Counted from the stretch's first letter, positions 28,080-39,660 are shown. The stretch: DNA of 64,000 bases from Casuarius casuarius (GCA_003342895.1 PTFA01000493.1:150247-214246); one strand, 5' to 3'. The notes: a model not told the origin generated them from the sequence alone. Program-made: numbers and translations.

Positions 28080-28750
28080 TGCCAGCTACTCACTGCTGGG
28101 AGGTGAACGCTTCTCCCGGGCCCCCCTCCCCGGGAGCCCCTTCCCCGCTCCTCTGCAGTGCTCTTTGTTTACGCGTCGAATCACCCGGCCGCCGCTTGGC
28201 AGAAACCCTCCCGATGCCACCCGGCCGCTTCTCCGTCTCCCGGGAAGTTGTGCGGTGACCCCGGCGGGGACGCGGCCCGGACGGCGGGGAACGCGCTCGA
28301 CGACACGCCGCCACGGGCCGCGCTCCCCGCCGCGCTCGCCCCCGGACGCGCGCATCGGCCCTGAGTCAGAAACAAAGAAGAAAACCCTCGTGGGCTGCGA
28401 TTCGCCCTTCGCCGTGAACCCCAGACGTCACGCGCACGCGGCTATAGATGGAGCTCGGGAGCCCGGGCCAGCCCAGTGCGAGCCCACGAGAGCTCAGTGA
28501 TGGTGGTGGCGGTGCCGGCTGGCGGGGGGGATGCGGTGGCGGTGCGGCTGAGGATGCATTACAGAGGCGGGCTGCTCTTCATGTAACTGGAGAGCGTCCG
28601 TAATCCACAGAGGGGGAAGACGGAGCGGGAGCGAGCGGCGGTACCCTGCGCATTTCCCAGCCGCGCTCTCCGCAGGAGGAGGCCGCCGGGAGCCCCTCTC
28701 TGCCGCCCCCCGCCCCAGCCACCCTCCAGCTCAGCTCACCGGGGAATGAT
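28080..28750 (+). promoter_or_regulatory. PLEKHO1: PLEKHO1 promoter CpG island
   Basis: A long GC- and CpG-rich block that begins about 670 bases before the PLEKHO1 start codon and runs up to it. Inside are a CRE-like word GACGTCAC at 28,424-28,431 and a weak TATA-like word CTATAGAT at 28,442-28,449. Transcription may start around 28,470-28,480, but that is inferred from motif spacing only. A CpG-island promoter suits a broadly expressed gene. Confidence 0.7.
28500..28586 (+). CDS. Upstream ORF in PLEKHO1 5' leader (28 codons)
   Basis: An ATG with G at -3 and G at +4 (good Kozak context) opens a 28-codon frame, MVVAVPAGGGDAVAV followed by RLRMHYRGGLLFM, ending in TAA at 28,584-28,586. It ends 159 bases before the PLEKHO1 start codon, far enough to allow reinitiation. 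It counts only if transcription starts upstream of 28,500, as the promoter motifs suggest. The peptide resembles nothing I know; its role, if any, would be to limit translation of PLEKHO1. Confidence 0.35.
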   Translation: MVVAVPAGGGDAVAVRLRMHYRGGLLFM

Positions 28751-28775
28751 GAAAAAAAATAATTCTGCAAAAAGG
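28746..28775 (+). CDS. PLEKHO1: PLEKHO1 exon 1 (start codon)
   Basis: Ten codons, MMKKNNSAKR, followed by donor GTGAGT. The peptide equals the human N-terminus as remembered. Two ATGs in tandem open the frame: the first has G at -3 and A at +4, and the second is the next codon. The open frame runs on into the intron, but that extension has no similarity. The Lys-rich N-terminus directly precedes the PH domain encoded in exon 2. Confidence 0.95.
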
Positions 28776-29620
28776 GTGAGTCGAACTGGTTCTTCGCTGG
28801 GGCTCGGCGGGGTGGGGGAGGCTCCCGGAGGTTTTGGGGAGGGGGGCTTCGCTCCCGGTTTCCCGTTGCTCGCTTTGCCGCCGCTCCCCCCTCCCTTTCG
28901 CCAATCCCTTGCTCTGCAGAAAACCCCCAACCAGATCAAAACAAAACCAAACCCCAACACCCATCTCCCCGTCTCTCCTACTGCCCAGCGCCTCTCCTTC
29001 CTCTCCGATTTGCCAGGAGATACCACTCGCCGCGCAGCGTGGAGAGATGTAGTCAGGCGGTTTTCATTTTCGATCAGGAGGAAACGATAAAGCGCAGAGA
29101 CACTGGCGATGTGTCGCTGCGTGCCTCCCTGCGCCGCGCGTGTGCCTATCTGCTGCTCGCACATCTCATCCCTCTCTGCGAAATCTCAAATGTAAACCCA
29201 GGCATAGACTTCGCCTCAGGATTAACTGTTCATAAAAGGCTCAAAACCACTATTTTCACTGCAGTAAAAAATCGATTAGCTAAAATTCTCTGCAACACCC
29301 TCCCGTACCTCTTTGCGATGGCAAACGCATGCCGTGTGAGGCGAATATAACATAACAGCCATTCTTATATAATGCACGGAGTGAAACTGCCTGCGATTTT
29401 TGCATCGTCCCCCTGGTATTATTGTTGCTTCATCTCTGCAGCGGAAAATCTGTGTGGAGCGAATCGGGCAGAGCAGCTCGGTCCCAGCTGCGGTGGAGAG
29501 AGGGGCGAGCTGGGGGAAGGGGAGGCGAAAGTTGGGCAAAGAGGGAGGGGGAAGAACGGCAGTGTAAAACCATAAATAATACCATTTCCCCCCATTTTCT
29601 TCCCTCTCTCTTTGTGCTAG
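28776..29620. other. PLEKHO1 intron 1, 845 bp
   Basis: A GC-rich 5' part continuing from the promoter island, becoming AT-rich toward a pyrimidine tract and GCTAG acceptor at 29,616-29,620. No other feature is seen. Confidence 0.85.
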
Positions 29621-29767
29621 GGGCAACAGGATGGAAACCAGCAATCTGCGCAGCCCGAGAAGGTTGGCTGGGTGCGGAAATTTTGCGGGAAAGGCATTTT
29701 TAGGGAAATCTGGAAAAACCGTTATGTGGTTTTGAAGGGGGATCAGCTTTACATCTCGGAGAAGGAG
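29621..29767 (+). CDS. PLEKHO1: PLEKHO1 exon 2 (PH domain start)
   Basis: 49 codons, residues 11-59: [20 protein letters not shown], then [20 protein letters not shown] and DQLYISEKE. This is the first half of the PH domain, with the basic beta1-beta2 region ([20 protein letters not shown]) that supplies phosphoinositide contacts. The PH segment is unchanged from the human protein as remembered, while the preceding Gln-rich linker differs at a few positions. The donor is GTAGGC. Confidence 0.97.
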
Positions 29768-30264
29768 GTAGGCTCTGCTTCCTTTCGCCTCCCCATCCCC
29801 CAGCCTCCCCTCCATCTCCCTTTGCATGTGAAAAGCACGCGAGCAGCCCCAGCCCCTGCCCGCACCCCTGCCAAAGCCCCCAGCCCCTCCGCTGCGGAGG
29901 GCCGGGCTCTGCCAGGAGGTTTCCCCGGGGCTCCTCTCCCCCTGCCCGAGCCCGGCCCGTCCGCTCCGGAGAAACCCAGCCTGGGTTGCCGTGCCGGCTC
30001 CAACAGCGACTCTCCCAGACAGCTCTGCCTGGGAGACATTTTCCCAGCGCTGGACACTGAAAGGATTCACTTAGCGAGAGTTAAAGTCCTCATCCTTCTT
30101 TTCACCACGGAAACGGCTGTGCCGGCTTCCTTCTGGGCCTGTCCTCTGTCGTTAAGTTTGACAGTGGTCTTGTTCTCAGCTGCTGCACTGCTCTATTTGG
30201 AAATAACTCCAGTCTCCGGACTGGAATCGAGCCACGTACCAGTCCCTTATCTCCTGTTTTGTTT

Positions 30265-30275
30265 CCCCCCCCCCC
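30265..30275 (+). repeat. C11 homopolymer
   Basis: A run of eleven C's followed by AACCCAAACC in intron 2. Likely length-variable. Confidence 0.95.
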
Positions 30276-32942
30276 AACCCAAACCACAAAAGGACCAGGG
30301 GAGAATTTAACCATGGATTCAACATCTTGTTGAAGAACCTGCCCCCTCTCCTCCCCCCCCTCCTCTCTGCTCCACACGGGCTGGGGCTTGGGGTTTAATG
30401 TAGTGTTTACATTAGACTTAATTGGATGTGACTATCGGGCTGAGCGTTGCGGGCTCCAGCAGACTGCGATCAGGCTGTCCTTGCACAGCCTCCCCCGTAG
30501 TTTTTGTCTTGGTAAATTCATCAAGAAGAAACCCCCTGGGCAACGGCGCTCCCCCCCTCTGATTTCTCTTTAAAAACTCGTCTCTTGCGTTAGTGAGGGC
30601 TGCGCACGCGAGAAGAGACACGGGGGCCGGCTGGAGTCAGGCTGGTGTTGGCGAGGACAGGATCCGGGCCGGGGTCTGGGGGTTTCCTCCCAAAAGCGAA
30701 GGCTGCTGTCCGAGGAGGACGGCAGGCTGGGGGGTCCGTCGCTGAGACGCACGGCAACGGCAACGTGGCCCGGCTTTATCGATTTAGGATCTGGAGGGAG
30801 AGTAGGAGGCTGAGTGTGAAGGGTAATTTGTTTTAAAGGCTAATTGAATCACAGGGCATGGCAAAGTGCAGATGGACGGGGGGTTATTAGGACAGAGAAA
30901 TAGCCTAAAAGCAGGCTGAAAGTCCAGGTCGCGCTTAGCTGTGTGTCAGCATTTCGCAGCTCGCTCCCATTGATCTCTTTGTCACTCCAGAACCAGAGAC
31001 GGGGCTTGGGGAATAAACGCCGGCTGCAGCCCGGGGGTTCGGTGCTTCGAAATGCTCAGGTAGAGACATCATAAACAAGAGCTGGGTTAGAGACTGCCGG
31101 CAGATATTAGTGGCAACGAGCCACTGAAGCCGTGACAAATCTATAGCTGCCTTTACGGATGGGAACAGTTAGATGGGAGGATGGATGCGTGGAGTACACA
31201 GCGAGTGGTTGGCAATCTCTTTCGGTTTGTGATCCCCCCAATTTTTCCAGAACTAATGCAGACTGTATAATGTATACTCCTAAACGGCAGGCCTGCTTGT
31301 CTTGCATGACTCTTGCAAGCAGTTCGCAGACCTCTGGGGCCACAGATCAGAGTTTAAAAACTGCCAGACAGACAGATTACACGGTTGGAAGGATTTTACC
31401 TGCTGCCGGTGTTCCACCCATCTGGGTCGGTTGCTCTCCTGCATTAGGGCCCCAGTTCAAAGCAGCACCGAAACACATGCTTGGGCAGAAGCATATGCTT
31501 AAGCTCAGTTAAATGCTTTCTTGAGCCAGGACTTCTCTGAGCAACCATGGCCAACTCTCAGCCACAGGGGAGCTGCTTGCTCTGATCAGGCTGCATCAGC
31601 CGTCCCACCGCACGTGTTGCTGGCAGGAGGGGACTGGGAGCAGCCCGGAGCAGCAGCAGGTTATGATAATGGTAAATGTACTGCAGGTTGGGCGGACGCT
31701 TAACAGCGCTAGCGGGACGCTGTACGGCCCTCCACGCCGGTGTGAAGGGGCGGTATCAGCAAGGGGGCTGCATAATACTGTAATTCATAGCTCGGTTAGC
31801 AGGGAGGTTGTTTGCGTGGTTGGGGGGGGCTTAGAGAAAGACACGACAACTTTTCGGGTCCCTCTCATCCCTCCGTGCTGTGACCAAGCCACTGGTCCAC
31901 GGGGGACGCGTCATGCGGGTGGGCAGAGGGAGAGCTTGGCCCCACTGAAGCACATGGGAGAACAGGGCAGCTGGGATCCTAACGTCACTGTCCCCGCCGA
32001 TGGGAAAGCCCGAATGCCACCAGGCTTCCCGAGCCCACGGGCTCCACGCTCCTTCTGCCCAAGCCTAGGCACCTCGTCAGAGCACCTTCGCTAGGGAGAC
32101 GGGGGAGAGGCGCTTCCTGAGCGGCAGTGAGACACCGGTGCCCCTGCTCCCGGGTGGGTGCCCCGGTGAGCGCTCGGCAGGGCAAGGCCAGGCCTGGGAA
32201 ACCAAAGCTCCTGTGCCAGACCCATGCAGGCCAACTGTGCTGGCAAACTCCTCCAGGGCCGGAGGAGCTGCCCCATTCGCGGGATCCTCCCAGACCCTCC
32301 ATCTGCAGCACAGACCGGCACAGCGGCTGCCCAGGACAGCAGAACTGTGCTCTGTGGCGCAAAGCACTCCCTGCCTTAAGCAGTCTGTGGATCCTCCTTT
32401 TGAAAAGAAGTATTCTGGACCTTGCCTGGGAAAACAGGAGTGTTTTCCAAAATACTGGCCACCCTGAAGCCACCAGCCGGCCAGCCACGGCCTGCGGCAC
32501 CACCGGCATGTCCCGGACGCCCAGCACGGCTGCTGGGTGCCTGGCTTCCTCTCCAGCACCCCAGCCTTGAACCTTGGGCATCCCCGGAGAATAAACTGAC
32601 AGCAATAGGCTCCACTTGGCTAAGGAGCAGGAAAGCCGGCGTAAGGGAGAACATATTCAGGCAGGAATCAACAGCAAACGTGCATCTCACCATGAGGAAA
32701 AACACGTCTGTCTGTCCCTCCGTCCCTGCCTCCCTCTCCCAGATACGTCTAAGTGGCTACCTGGGTGCTCCGAGCCCCGAAGAGCACCGAGGCGTTTGGG
32801 CAGGGGCCTGCTGGTTCCAGGCAAGGAGCACTTGTGCTTGTCCCAGGCAGCGCGCGTGTATTTCTTCACGGGGAAAAACTAACGCATGAGCCGCTGAACC
32901 GGCACCGTGGCTCTGTGCGCATGAACGTGTGTGTGTGAAAGG

Positions 32943-32985
32943 CCATAAATAACAGGCGGCGGCGGCTGCGTATGTCTTTATATGG
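32943..32985. promoter_or_regulatory. Paired CArG-like words around a CGG run
   Basis: CCATAAATAA (32,943-32,952) and CTTTATATGG (32,976-32,985) flank a GGCGGCGGCGG core. Each departs slightly from the SRF consensus CC(A/T)6GG, and they are roughly inverted copies of each other. Factor binding is inference. Confidence 0.25.
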
Positions 32986-34094
32986 CAGAATCTGTGGCTG
33001 TGCAGAAACGTGGTTACAGAGGTAACATCTGGCCGCGCGTGTGCACTGAAGTGACTCCGTGCCTGCGGGAATGAAGAACGCCCGTGCGGCTGGGTCCTGC
33101 GTCGCCGGGAATCTCGACACGCGAGGCGGCTCCAGCCCCCTGCGCGCGGTACTGCGCGGCGCTGCCCGGCCGGGTGAGCGCTCGGTGTGTGCGTGGGGAC
33201 AGGGGGCACGTGTTGGGTGCAAGCGCCTGTCTCGCTGCATTTGCAAGACTTTCTGTTCAAAGATAGCCACGTCTTTGGGGTTTGGGTACCGACTGGGCCT
33301 TTGCTCCTTAGCTAAGCCAGGCCTTCACACACCAACGAGAGCTCAGGTCTGCCCTGGGGAGGCTCTTAGCCAGCACCCCGGCCTTTCCCCACGTTTCCGA
33401 GCTCTGCTCCCGGAGCACGAGGCTTCCTCTCCGCTTCCCACCCCCTGCACGCCCGCTTTCCTGGAAGCAGGTGCCTGCAGCTCCCGCAAATAGCTTAATA
33501 AATTGGGATCTGTCAAGCAGAACAGGATGTAGCTGCTTCTGTGTTTTCACAGACCAGATTATGCCCAGTGGAGAAAATGGAGCCACTGCTGGGTTGTGCT
33601 GATGAGTTGTACGAGAGGCTCTTAACTGCTGGGGGAAAGGCCTCTCGGCTTCCGAACGAACCGCTGCCGGTGCGGCTGATGGGGCAGCAGTGGATGCGGC
33701 CAGAGAAAGAATTAAATAGCGGAAACTCTGGAGAGATGTGAACAGAAAACTCTTGTGGATATAGCCAGTACACAGGTTGAATCTCAGCCTGATTTCTGCA
33801 GTACGAGCACTGATGGGAGAGGAGACTCCACTGTCTGTTTCAGCGAAAGATCAAAGTCCTTCCCTGCTATAAATTGGCTTTGCTTCATCAAAGCCACTGG
33901 AGCAGTGTGGATTTAGCGGATGGAGAAACTGGACCCTATTGCTTACGTGTTAACTCACATATTAACCTTGATGTTTCCTGTCAGTTCCTCTTAAGCTCAA
34001 TAGCTGCTGAGAAGGGAAGGCAGGTTGTCTAGTGCGTAAACCAGGGCTCCTGGCCCCTCGCTCAGCTCAGAGCCCGGCAGAGGAAGGGGTTAAA

Positions 34095-34295
34095 CACCAG
34101 GACTCCTGGATTCTACCCCGAGTTCTGCCATGCACTAACGAAATGAATTTCAACAAGACATTTATTTATCTTTGCCTGGATTTCTGCATCTGCAAGGCAG
34201 AGCTAATAAGAGCACTCATCTCCCTCCTGCACAAGGTGCCTAGGATGGGAAAATTGCACGTCACACACTTTGAGATCCCCTGGGAAAGATGTCAG
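34095..34295 (+). repeat. MIR-type SINE, long fragment
   Basis: CCAGGACTCCTGGATTCTA, then GAGTTCTGCCATGCACTAACG, then TTTGCCTGGATTTCTGCATC, then AATAAGAGCACTCATCT and CACTTTGAGATCCCCTGGG follow the full order of a MIR-like element: 5' part, core and 3' part. It is the best preserved SINE copy in the window. Confidence 0.65.
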
Positions 34296-34609
34296 TTCAG
34301 GATAGGTAATAACGTACCAAGAAAAACAACGTGGAGCAGTAAAACTGCTCTGAGCTTAGCACCGCTCTGATTTCTGGATAGGTTTCCGAAAGCCTAACTC
34401 CCACAAGCAGAGACAAATTACCAAAATCCCATCAGTATCCACACTGATACCTTCCGGGAATCCAAGCGCTTATTTAGTTGCCTACCTAGGACCCGGCTTG
34501 CAGGTTAGAGGCTCTAGCCCTGCTTTATTAATTTTGGTTAGAAGGAAATGTAGAAACCTGACGAAAGCCTAGGTTTTCTCCCCAATGGAAAGCAGGTCCA
34601 TAAGGAGAG

Positions 34610-34700
34610 GAATTATATTTTATTAGACCAGCTGATATAGCCAGAAAATGCAGGCAGAGCTTTTGAGTTGTGTCCTTTCATTAGGGCATCAGCCTTTGGA
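34610..34700. repeat. Possible old interspersed repeat
   Basis: The order TTATTAGACCAGCTGATATAG, then AGAGCTTTTGAGTTGTGTCC and TTCATTAGGGCATCAG recalls a repeat common in turtle and crocodilian DNA. I cannot name the family with certainty. Confidence 0.25.
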
Positions 34701-35349
34701 AGCCGTGCAACTTGCTCTGCCTTTAACAACACCTAGAGCCTTTCGCTCTTCCAACCACGCACCAAAATGGTAGCTGGGCCTCACAGCCCCTTCTCAGCCA
34801 GGGGCTCCGAGCCGGCACGGAGATCTGCACCGCGCTGCAAGCCGAACTCCGTGAACTTATGCAAAAAACCCTTCATTATTTAGCATTTGGTCAGCAGCCA
34901 AAAAAAGCGTTCAGAGCAGAAACACGCAAGGCAAGATGTGTCGAAGCGAACTGATCTCTGCTAAGCAGAACACCTTCTTCATATTATTTTTGCATTCTTT
35001 TCCGCTCGCTCTCCGCCACACCGGTCCCCTTCCCCCCCGCAAATTTCTGGTAATTGTTCTCTTGTTTCTAGCACAGCTTTGTTATTGCTCTGCACTTGGG
35101 AATAGCAGTCAGACTAACGCAGACACAGCTGGGCTCCCACCACTTCCTGTCAGGAAGCCCAGGGCTGTCCAGACAGCATGAACGGGCTCTGTGACGACGA
35201 GATGTTAATGAGGAAATGCTTCTCGGGGCTTCCTTAAGCCTTTTCTTGTTTGCTACCAAAGCATCGACTCAATTAGCACAAGAGCACTTGAAAAGTAGTC
35301 TGTTCTCGCTCCCCGTTCGTTACAGCACCATCAAACACCGCAGAACCGC

Positions 35350-35680
35350 CTCTGCCTGCCTGCAAGGGGGGACACGCGTTTAGAGCGGTCCGGCGTCCGC
35401 GCGCGCGGCCGATGCGTGCCTGCAGCTCGCACAGCATCCGTGGCGTTCGCGTGCGTGTCGCGTCTGTGCACGTGGAAGGGGGCCGTGTCTGCGCCGGGCG
35501 TTACGCGCGTGCCGCTGACATGCACGGCAGCGCGGTGCCACGCTTCAGGGCGCGCGTGCCGCACCTCGGAGCGCAGCTCTGCGCGCGGGCGGCCACGTCT
35601 TCGGGCTCCGCGGGTCCCGCGGCCGGCAGGTCTGGTTAGCGCGGCGGTGCCCACTGCGTACAGCGGGCGCAAGGCATTAG
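35350..35680. promoter_or_regulatory. PLEKHO1: Intronic CpG island
   Basis: An extremely CpG-rich stretch (GCGCGCGCGG, GTGCGTGTCGCG, CGTTACGCGCGTGCCGC and similar words follow one another for about 300 bases) inside intron 2, with near-normal DNA on both sides. It resembles an unmethylated island and may be an alternative promoter or enhancer. A transcript starting here and splicing to exon 3 would lack the first half of the PH domain. No splice donor can be assigned with confidence. Confidence 0.6.
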
Positions 35681-37439
35681 TTAGACGTGTGTTTGGGGAC
35701 AGCGGTAACGCCCAGCGGCGGTCTGGGGTGTAACCACCGGCTTTTGGCTGCCCCAGGGCAGCCCGTGACGGCGCGGCTGTGACCTGCAGCCCCATCCCTC
35801 TCTCTCCTGCTCTCGCCCTTTGAAGCCTTTTCCCCTCCGCCAAACCCCGGCTCCGCGGTACAAGCTCTGTTCTACGGTTTGCGAAGCTAGGTGGCAAGTT
35901 CCAGCAAAAAGTCTTTTCTGCCTCCAGCACAGTTATAGCAGGGGTGAAAGAAAAGGCTGAACCACCACAGCCGGACGTCCTTTCCTCCAACGGAGGCGGT
36001 TTGTAAGACAAGGCAGCGCAGACTCGGGATTAGGGGAGCGCCGAGCCGCAGAAGACCTGGTTCTAGCCCAGGGCCCCGTCCGTTCTCGGGGTACCCGTTT
36101 CCAGCAGCGGGCCCCAGCTGACGGCTCTGTGGGGCGAGGGACTAGCGCAGGGAGCGACTTTCTGCTGCTGGCCCCCGGCTCGCTCCGAGCAGCAGCCTGG
36201 TCTGCTCGTGCCCTTGAGCTGCCGAGGCCACCGAGCAACGTCCCGCTGCGGATGCAGGTGTGCGAGCGGGGAGGCAGCGCCCTGGAGCACTGCCACGTCT
36301 GTGCTGGCGAGGTCCGGAGGCCTGGCTCAAGCCAGGGCCCTGCTGTGCCGCTGGCTGCACACGCTCCGTGCCCCTGCCTCCTCTCCACGCTCGCACCTGA
36401 ACTGGCACTGGAGAAGGAAGGAGAAAAAGCGGAGCAGCTGCAGTGTCCCACCGCACGCAGGCCATTTTACTGGGTCCACAGCACTCCACAGGTCTCTCTC
36501 ACTGTACCTGAGACTTTCACAACACCCCCCGCATTTCTTTTCCTAGTTGCCCTTGCAAATTAGAGCCATGCCGCTCCCACCCTTGTGCAGCTGGGGAACC
36601 TGGGCTAGCAGGGAGCCGGGGACAGGACGAGGCATCAACCTCGGCTCTCCCCGTCCCCTGCCCGTCCCCTCAGCAGCGCTGCACACGCGCATGGATTCCC
36701 AGCCTGGCCACAGCCTGGTTTGAGCTGAGCTGGGCAGAACTTTCTTTCCCTCGCTGGATGGTAGAACTGCTCGGCTCGAGGAAGTGAAACTTTCATCTCG
36801 GCTCGAGAGAGGAACATGCTGGCTGACGCTGTCCCCTGAGACTGCCCGTGTTTGGATGTTCAGCTCTACCGAAAATCTGTGGGTTTCTTGTTAGACCCCG
36901 AGCCACATTTTGACCACTCGTATGTCCTGTGGATACATTAGACTCGGTGTCTTGTGATTTTCTGTACCTTCTGCATTTGCTTTGACCATGTCACATCTCA
37001 ACAGGGAACTACCCAGGCAAATCACCATCAAACAAATCTCCGAGGAAAACCGCAGAAACTGCCCTGTGACTCAGTGAGCGCCCTTCCTCTTCCCTCCCAG
37101 CCTGGCCCCAGCACGCAGCCCGAATCTGAAGGAAGGGCGTTCAGAGCTGTTGCAGGTGACAGCGTGACAAGGGGGGAAGTTGTCACTGTCCATCAGCAAG
37201 AAATCCAAGGGGCAGCGAGCTTTGGCCATGCCAGGGATCTCCCCACTGCCAGAGCGCTGCAAAGCAGCACGTGCACGGAGGAGAACAGACCCTTGGAGGT
37301 ACGGTGGGCTAGAAGGTCAGAGACATCTCCTCCAAGCCTTCCAGAGAGCGTACTTCGGGTACCACGGCTCATGTTCTCACCCGCAGAGCACGCACGCACG
37401 TCTCTATAGGGTCGCTGAGCTATAGGGTCCCCCGGGCTG

Positions 37440-37700
37440 CCCCGCCAGACAGCAGCTGCGGGGCGAGGCGTGCGAGGAATGCAGGCGGGGAGGGCCGGGC
37501 AGCGGCAGCTCCGCTCCTTGAACTTTAATAACGCGCCAGCAATGTTGGCCTCAGCACATCCCGCCGGGCGCGCGGCGCACGCTGCCCGCGGGCCCGGATT
37601 AGCCTGGGGTGGCACGGCTGGCTGGGCGGCGCGGTGCGGTGTGGCGCAGCCCCGAGCAGCTGCCAGCGGGGTGAGGGGACCGCGCGGTCTAACGGAGGCA
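37440..37700. promoter_or_regulatory. GC-rich CpG block in intron 2
   Basis: A second CpG-rich stretch of about 260 bases containing CCGCCGGGCGCGCGGCGCAC. It is less dense than the one at 35.4 kb. Confidence 0.4.
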
Positions 37701-38719
37701 GGTCTGACGAATCTCGCTTTGTGGATTTGGCTTTGCATTAGGCAATGCTGGAGAGCACAGATTCCTTCTCTATGCCTCACGTTCCCTTTCCTCACCCGGT
37801 CTGTTTGGAGAGTGGAAGCATTTCCAGGACCCAGGCTGAACTGCAGGACAAGAAATTGTTTTGCCTTCCTAGGACAGGTGCAATACGGACAGCAAAGCCA
37901 GCCGACGGCAATGGCAGTAGGTGCTGGGACTTATATCCATCATCCTTTCTATTCAGAGCTTCCCTATAGAGCAAAGAGTGCAGGACCCACCTGCCCGCGA
38001 GGCCCCGAGACCCCTTAGCTCATTGCATGCCAGTCCTCAGCAGCCGTGAGAAAGGAAAAACCTGCTGGCCACCTCCCAGCTGGGAATGATTTTGCCAAAA
38101 TCAGCTATTCAGGCCTCTCCCTTCCTCACACACTAAGCCAAGCGGTCCCTGATTCCTCCCAGCTCAAGACAACAGTGTGGGAGATCTTAAGAAAGTCGAA
38201 TGAAGACATCAGGATCCAAAACCCCCCACACGTGAGGGGCGAGCAGGGCTGCCATTGCCCTCTGGACGTTCTCCTGGCTTGGCCCGTTCTCGCAGATAAC
38301 CTTTGCTGACAGGGGATGCACAGGGAAAAGCTAGCTGAGGCAGGGGTGGAGGGGAGGAGGATGGAAGCATGTACAAATGCAGTTTAACACCAATGACGTT
38401 CACATTAAGGAGTTCAAAGAGGCGCCTAGGAACCGCTGCATCAGCAACGACCCTGGGTCTGCCTGGCCCAGCCTGGCCCAGCCCAGCCCAGGCCTTCTGC
38501 CGAGGTCCAGCTGCTCCACAGGCAGGTGTGAAAACCCACACGGGACAAAAGAGGAAGCACTGGCCCAGATGCAAAAGCTTTTTCTCAGCTCTCTTAAAGG
38601 GGTCGTAGAAAAGAGGGACTGGCAGGCCCTGAAGAGCCTGTTTAAACCATCTCCCCCACCTAAGGCAGGACCACCCTCACCTACACTGCTCTGTGCAGCG
38701 GCAGTAGGACCCAGGCCCT

Positions 38720-38830
38720 GGGAGACAGAGAAGTGCAGGGGGATTAAACAGTCTTCCCGAGACCCCAAGCAAGGCTGCAGCATAGCTGAGACCTGAACTC
38801 CGGCGTCCTGCATTTGACCTAAGCAACAAC
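38720..38830 (-). repeat. MIR-type SINE fragment, antisense
   Basis: GGATTAAACAGTCTTCCCGA, then CCCCAAGCAAGGCTGCAG, then GACCTGAACTCCGGCGTCC match the antisense MIR order (gain of small mismatches throughout). Confidence 0.5.
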
Positions 38831-39589
38831 ATGATTTCTCTTGTCCATAGAAACTCTTCAGCGGCCTCTAAGTTCTCCAGTCCAGCTGCATCCCCTGACT
38901 GTGGGGCCCAGACGGACACTTCTGCCAAAACCACACCATTTCCTTTTATCAGCCATGAATTCAATGGCCATTAGTGCTTCTTTACTTGCTAAGATAGGAA
39001 GTCTGCCTTGCCTGATCTCTTCAGAGTTTGCACCCATTTTTGCTTCCAAAATGCTGTGTGCCATTGAACAGCAGAAACTTCACAGCCCTGCTCAATACAG
39101 CCAACTGCCCATAGAGCCCCAAGTCTGTGCCTGCAAGTGTGAGAGCAAGAAACAAACTGTTTGGGGATGGGGAACCAGCTTGAAGACTATATTAAGAGGA
39201 GACGCTTAGCCCTTCCCAAAATTTAGGCCTGTTCTTAGGATTTTCAAGTTTGGCCTCTGAGACTCTAAAAATCACCCCTCACTTCTGAAAATCTGAGCCC
39301 TAAAGTCAGCAAAGGGAAAGAAAACAAATAAGCATCATCTTAAGTCTCCAGCACTCAGATTAATTTCACAGGAGCAGAGCAACCCGGGTCCACGATGAGC
39401 TGTGCTAGGTCATCCTGACATAAAGGAAGATCAATGCTAGTATACTGCCTCGGCCTTCCCCTTTCCAACCCCCCAGGATGACAGAAATCGCACTTCATTC
39501 CCTCCAGTAAGAACTGATACCTGCAGCTACTTCCTCCCAAAGGTCTCCAAAACATTCTTCCAAAGGTCTGTACATTGCCCAGGTGTTGG

Positions 39590-39660
39590 GCCAAATTCTC
39601 TGCCGGTGCAAATCAGGGCAGCTCCCTCCCAGATCAGAACCGGCTCAATTTACCACAGAA
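39590..39660. repeat. Possible sauropsid interspersed repeat fragment
   Basis: GGGCCAAATTCTCTGCCGG, then GCAAATCAGGGCAGCTCC resembles a repeat widespread in reptile DNA. The family name is uncertain. Confidence 0.3.

Larger units (their letters stand above)
19031..28100. other. Intergenic region VPS45-PLEKHO1
   Basis: About 9 kb without a recognisable gene. It contains the 36-bp minisatellite (19,774-19,881), CpG-rich patches near 20.5-20.77, 24.37-24.80 and 26.15-27.15 kb, a possible MIR remnant (23,535-23,625), a run of ten G's (24,048-24,057) and a GATT/GATC simple repeat (27,791-27,820). Open frames of up to about 210 codons on both strands coincide with the GC-rich patches, where stop codons are rare. 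None has a domain I recognise. Confidence 0.75.

Noticed and set aside
29276..30070. 264-codon open frame on the - strand over PLEKHO1 exon 2
   Set aside because: It is antisense to a strongly conserved exon and its GC-rich flanks, and has no recognisable domain; best explained as a stop-poor shadow.
31985..32605. 206-codon open frame on the - strand and overlapping + frames
   Set aside because: Lies in a GC-rich part of intron 2; no domain, no plausible splice or start context, and both strands are equally open.
35331..36011. 226-codon open frame on the - strand
   Set aside because: It coincides with the CpG island, where stops are rare. The composition is Arg/Ala-rich without any domain.
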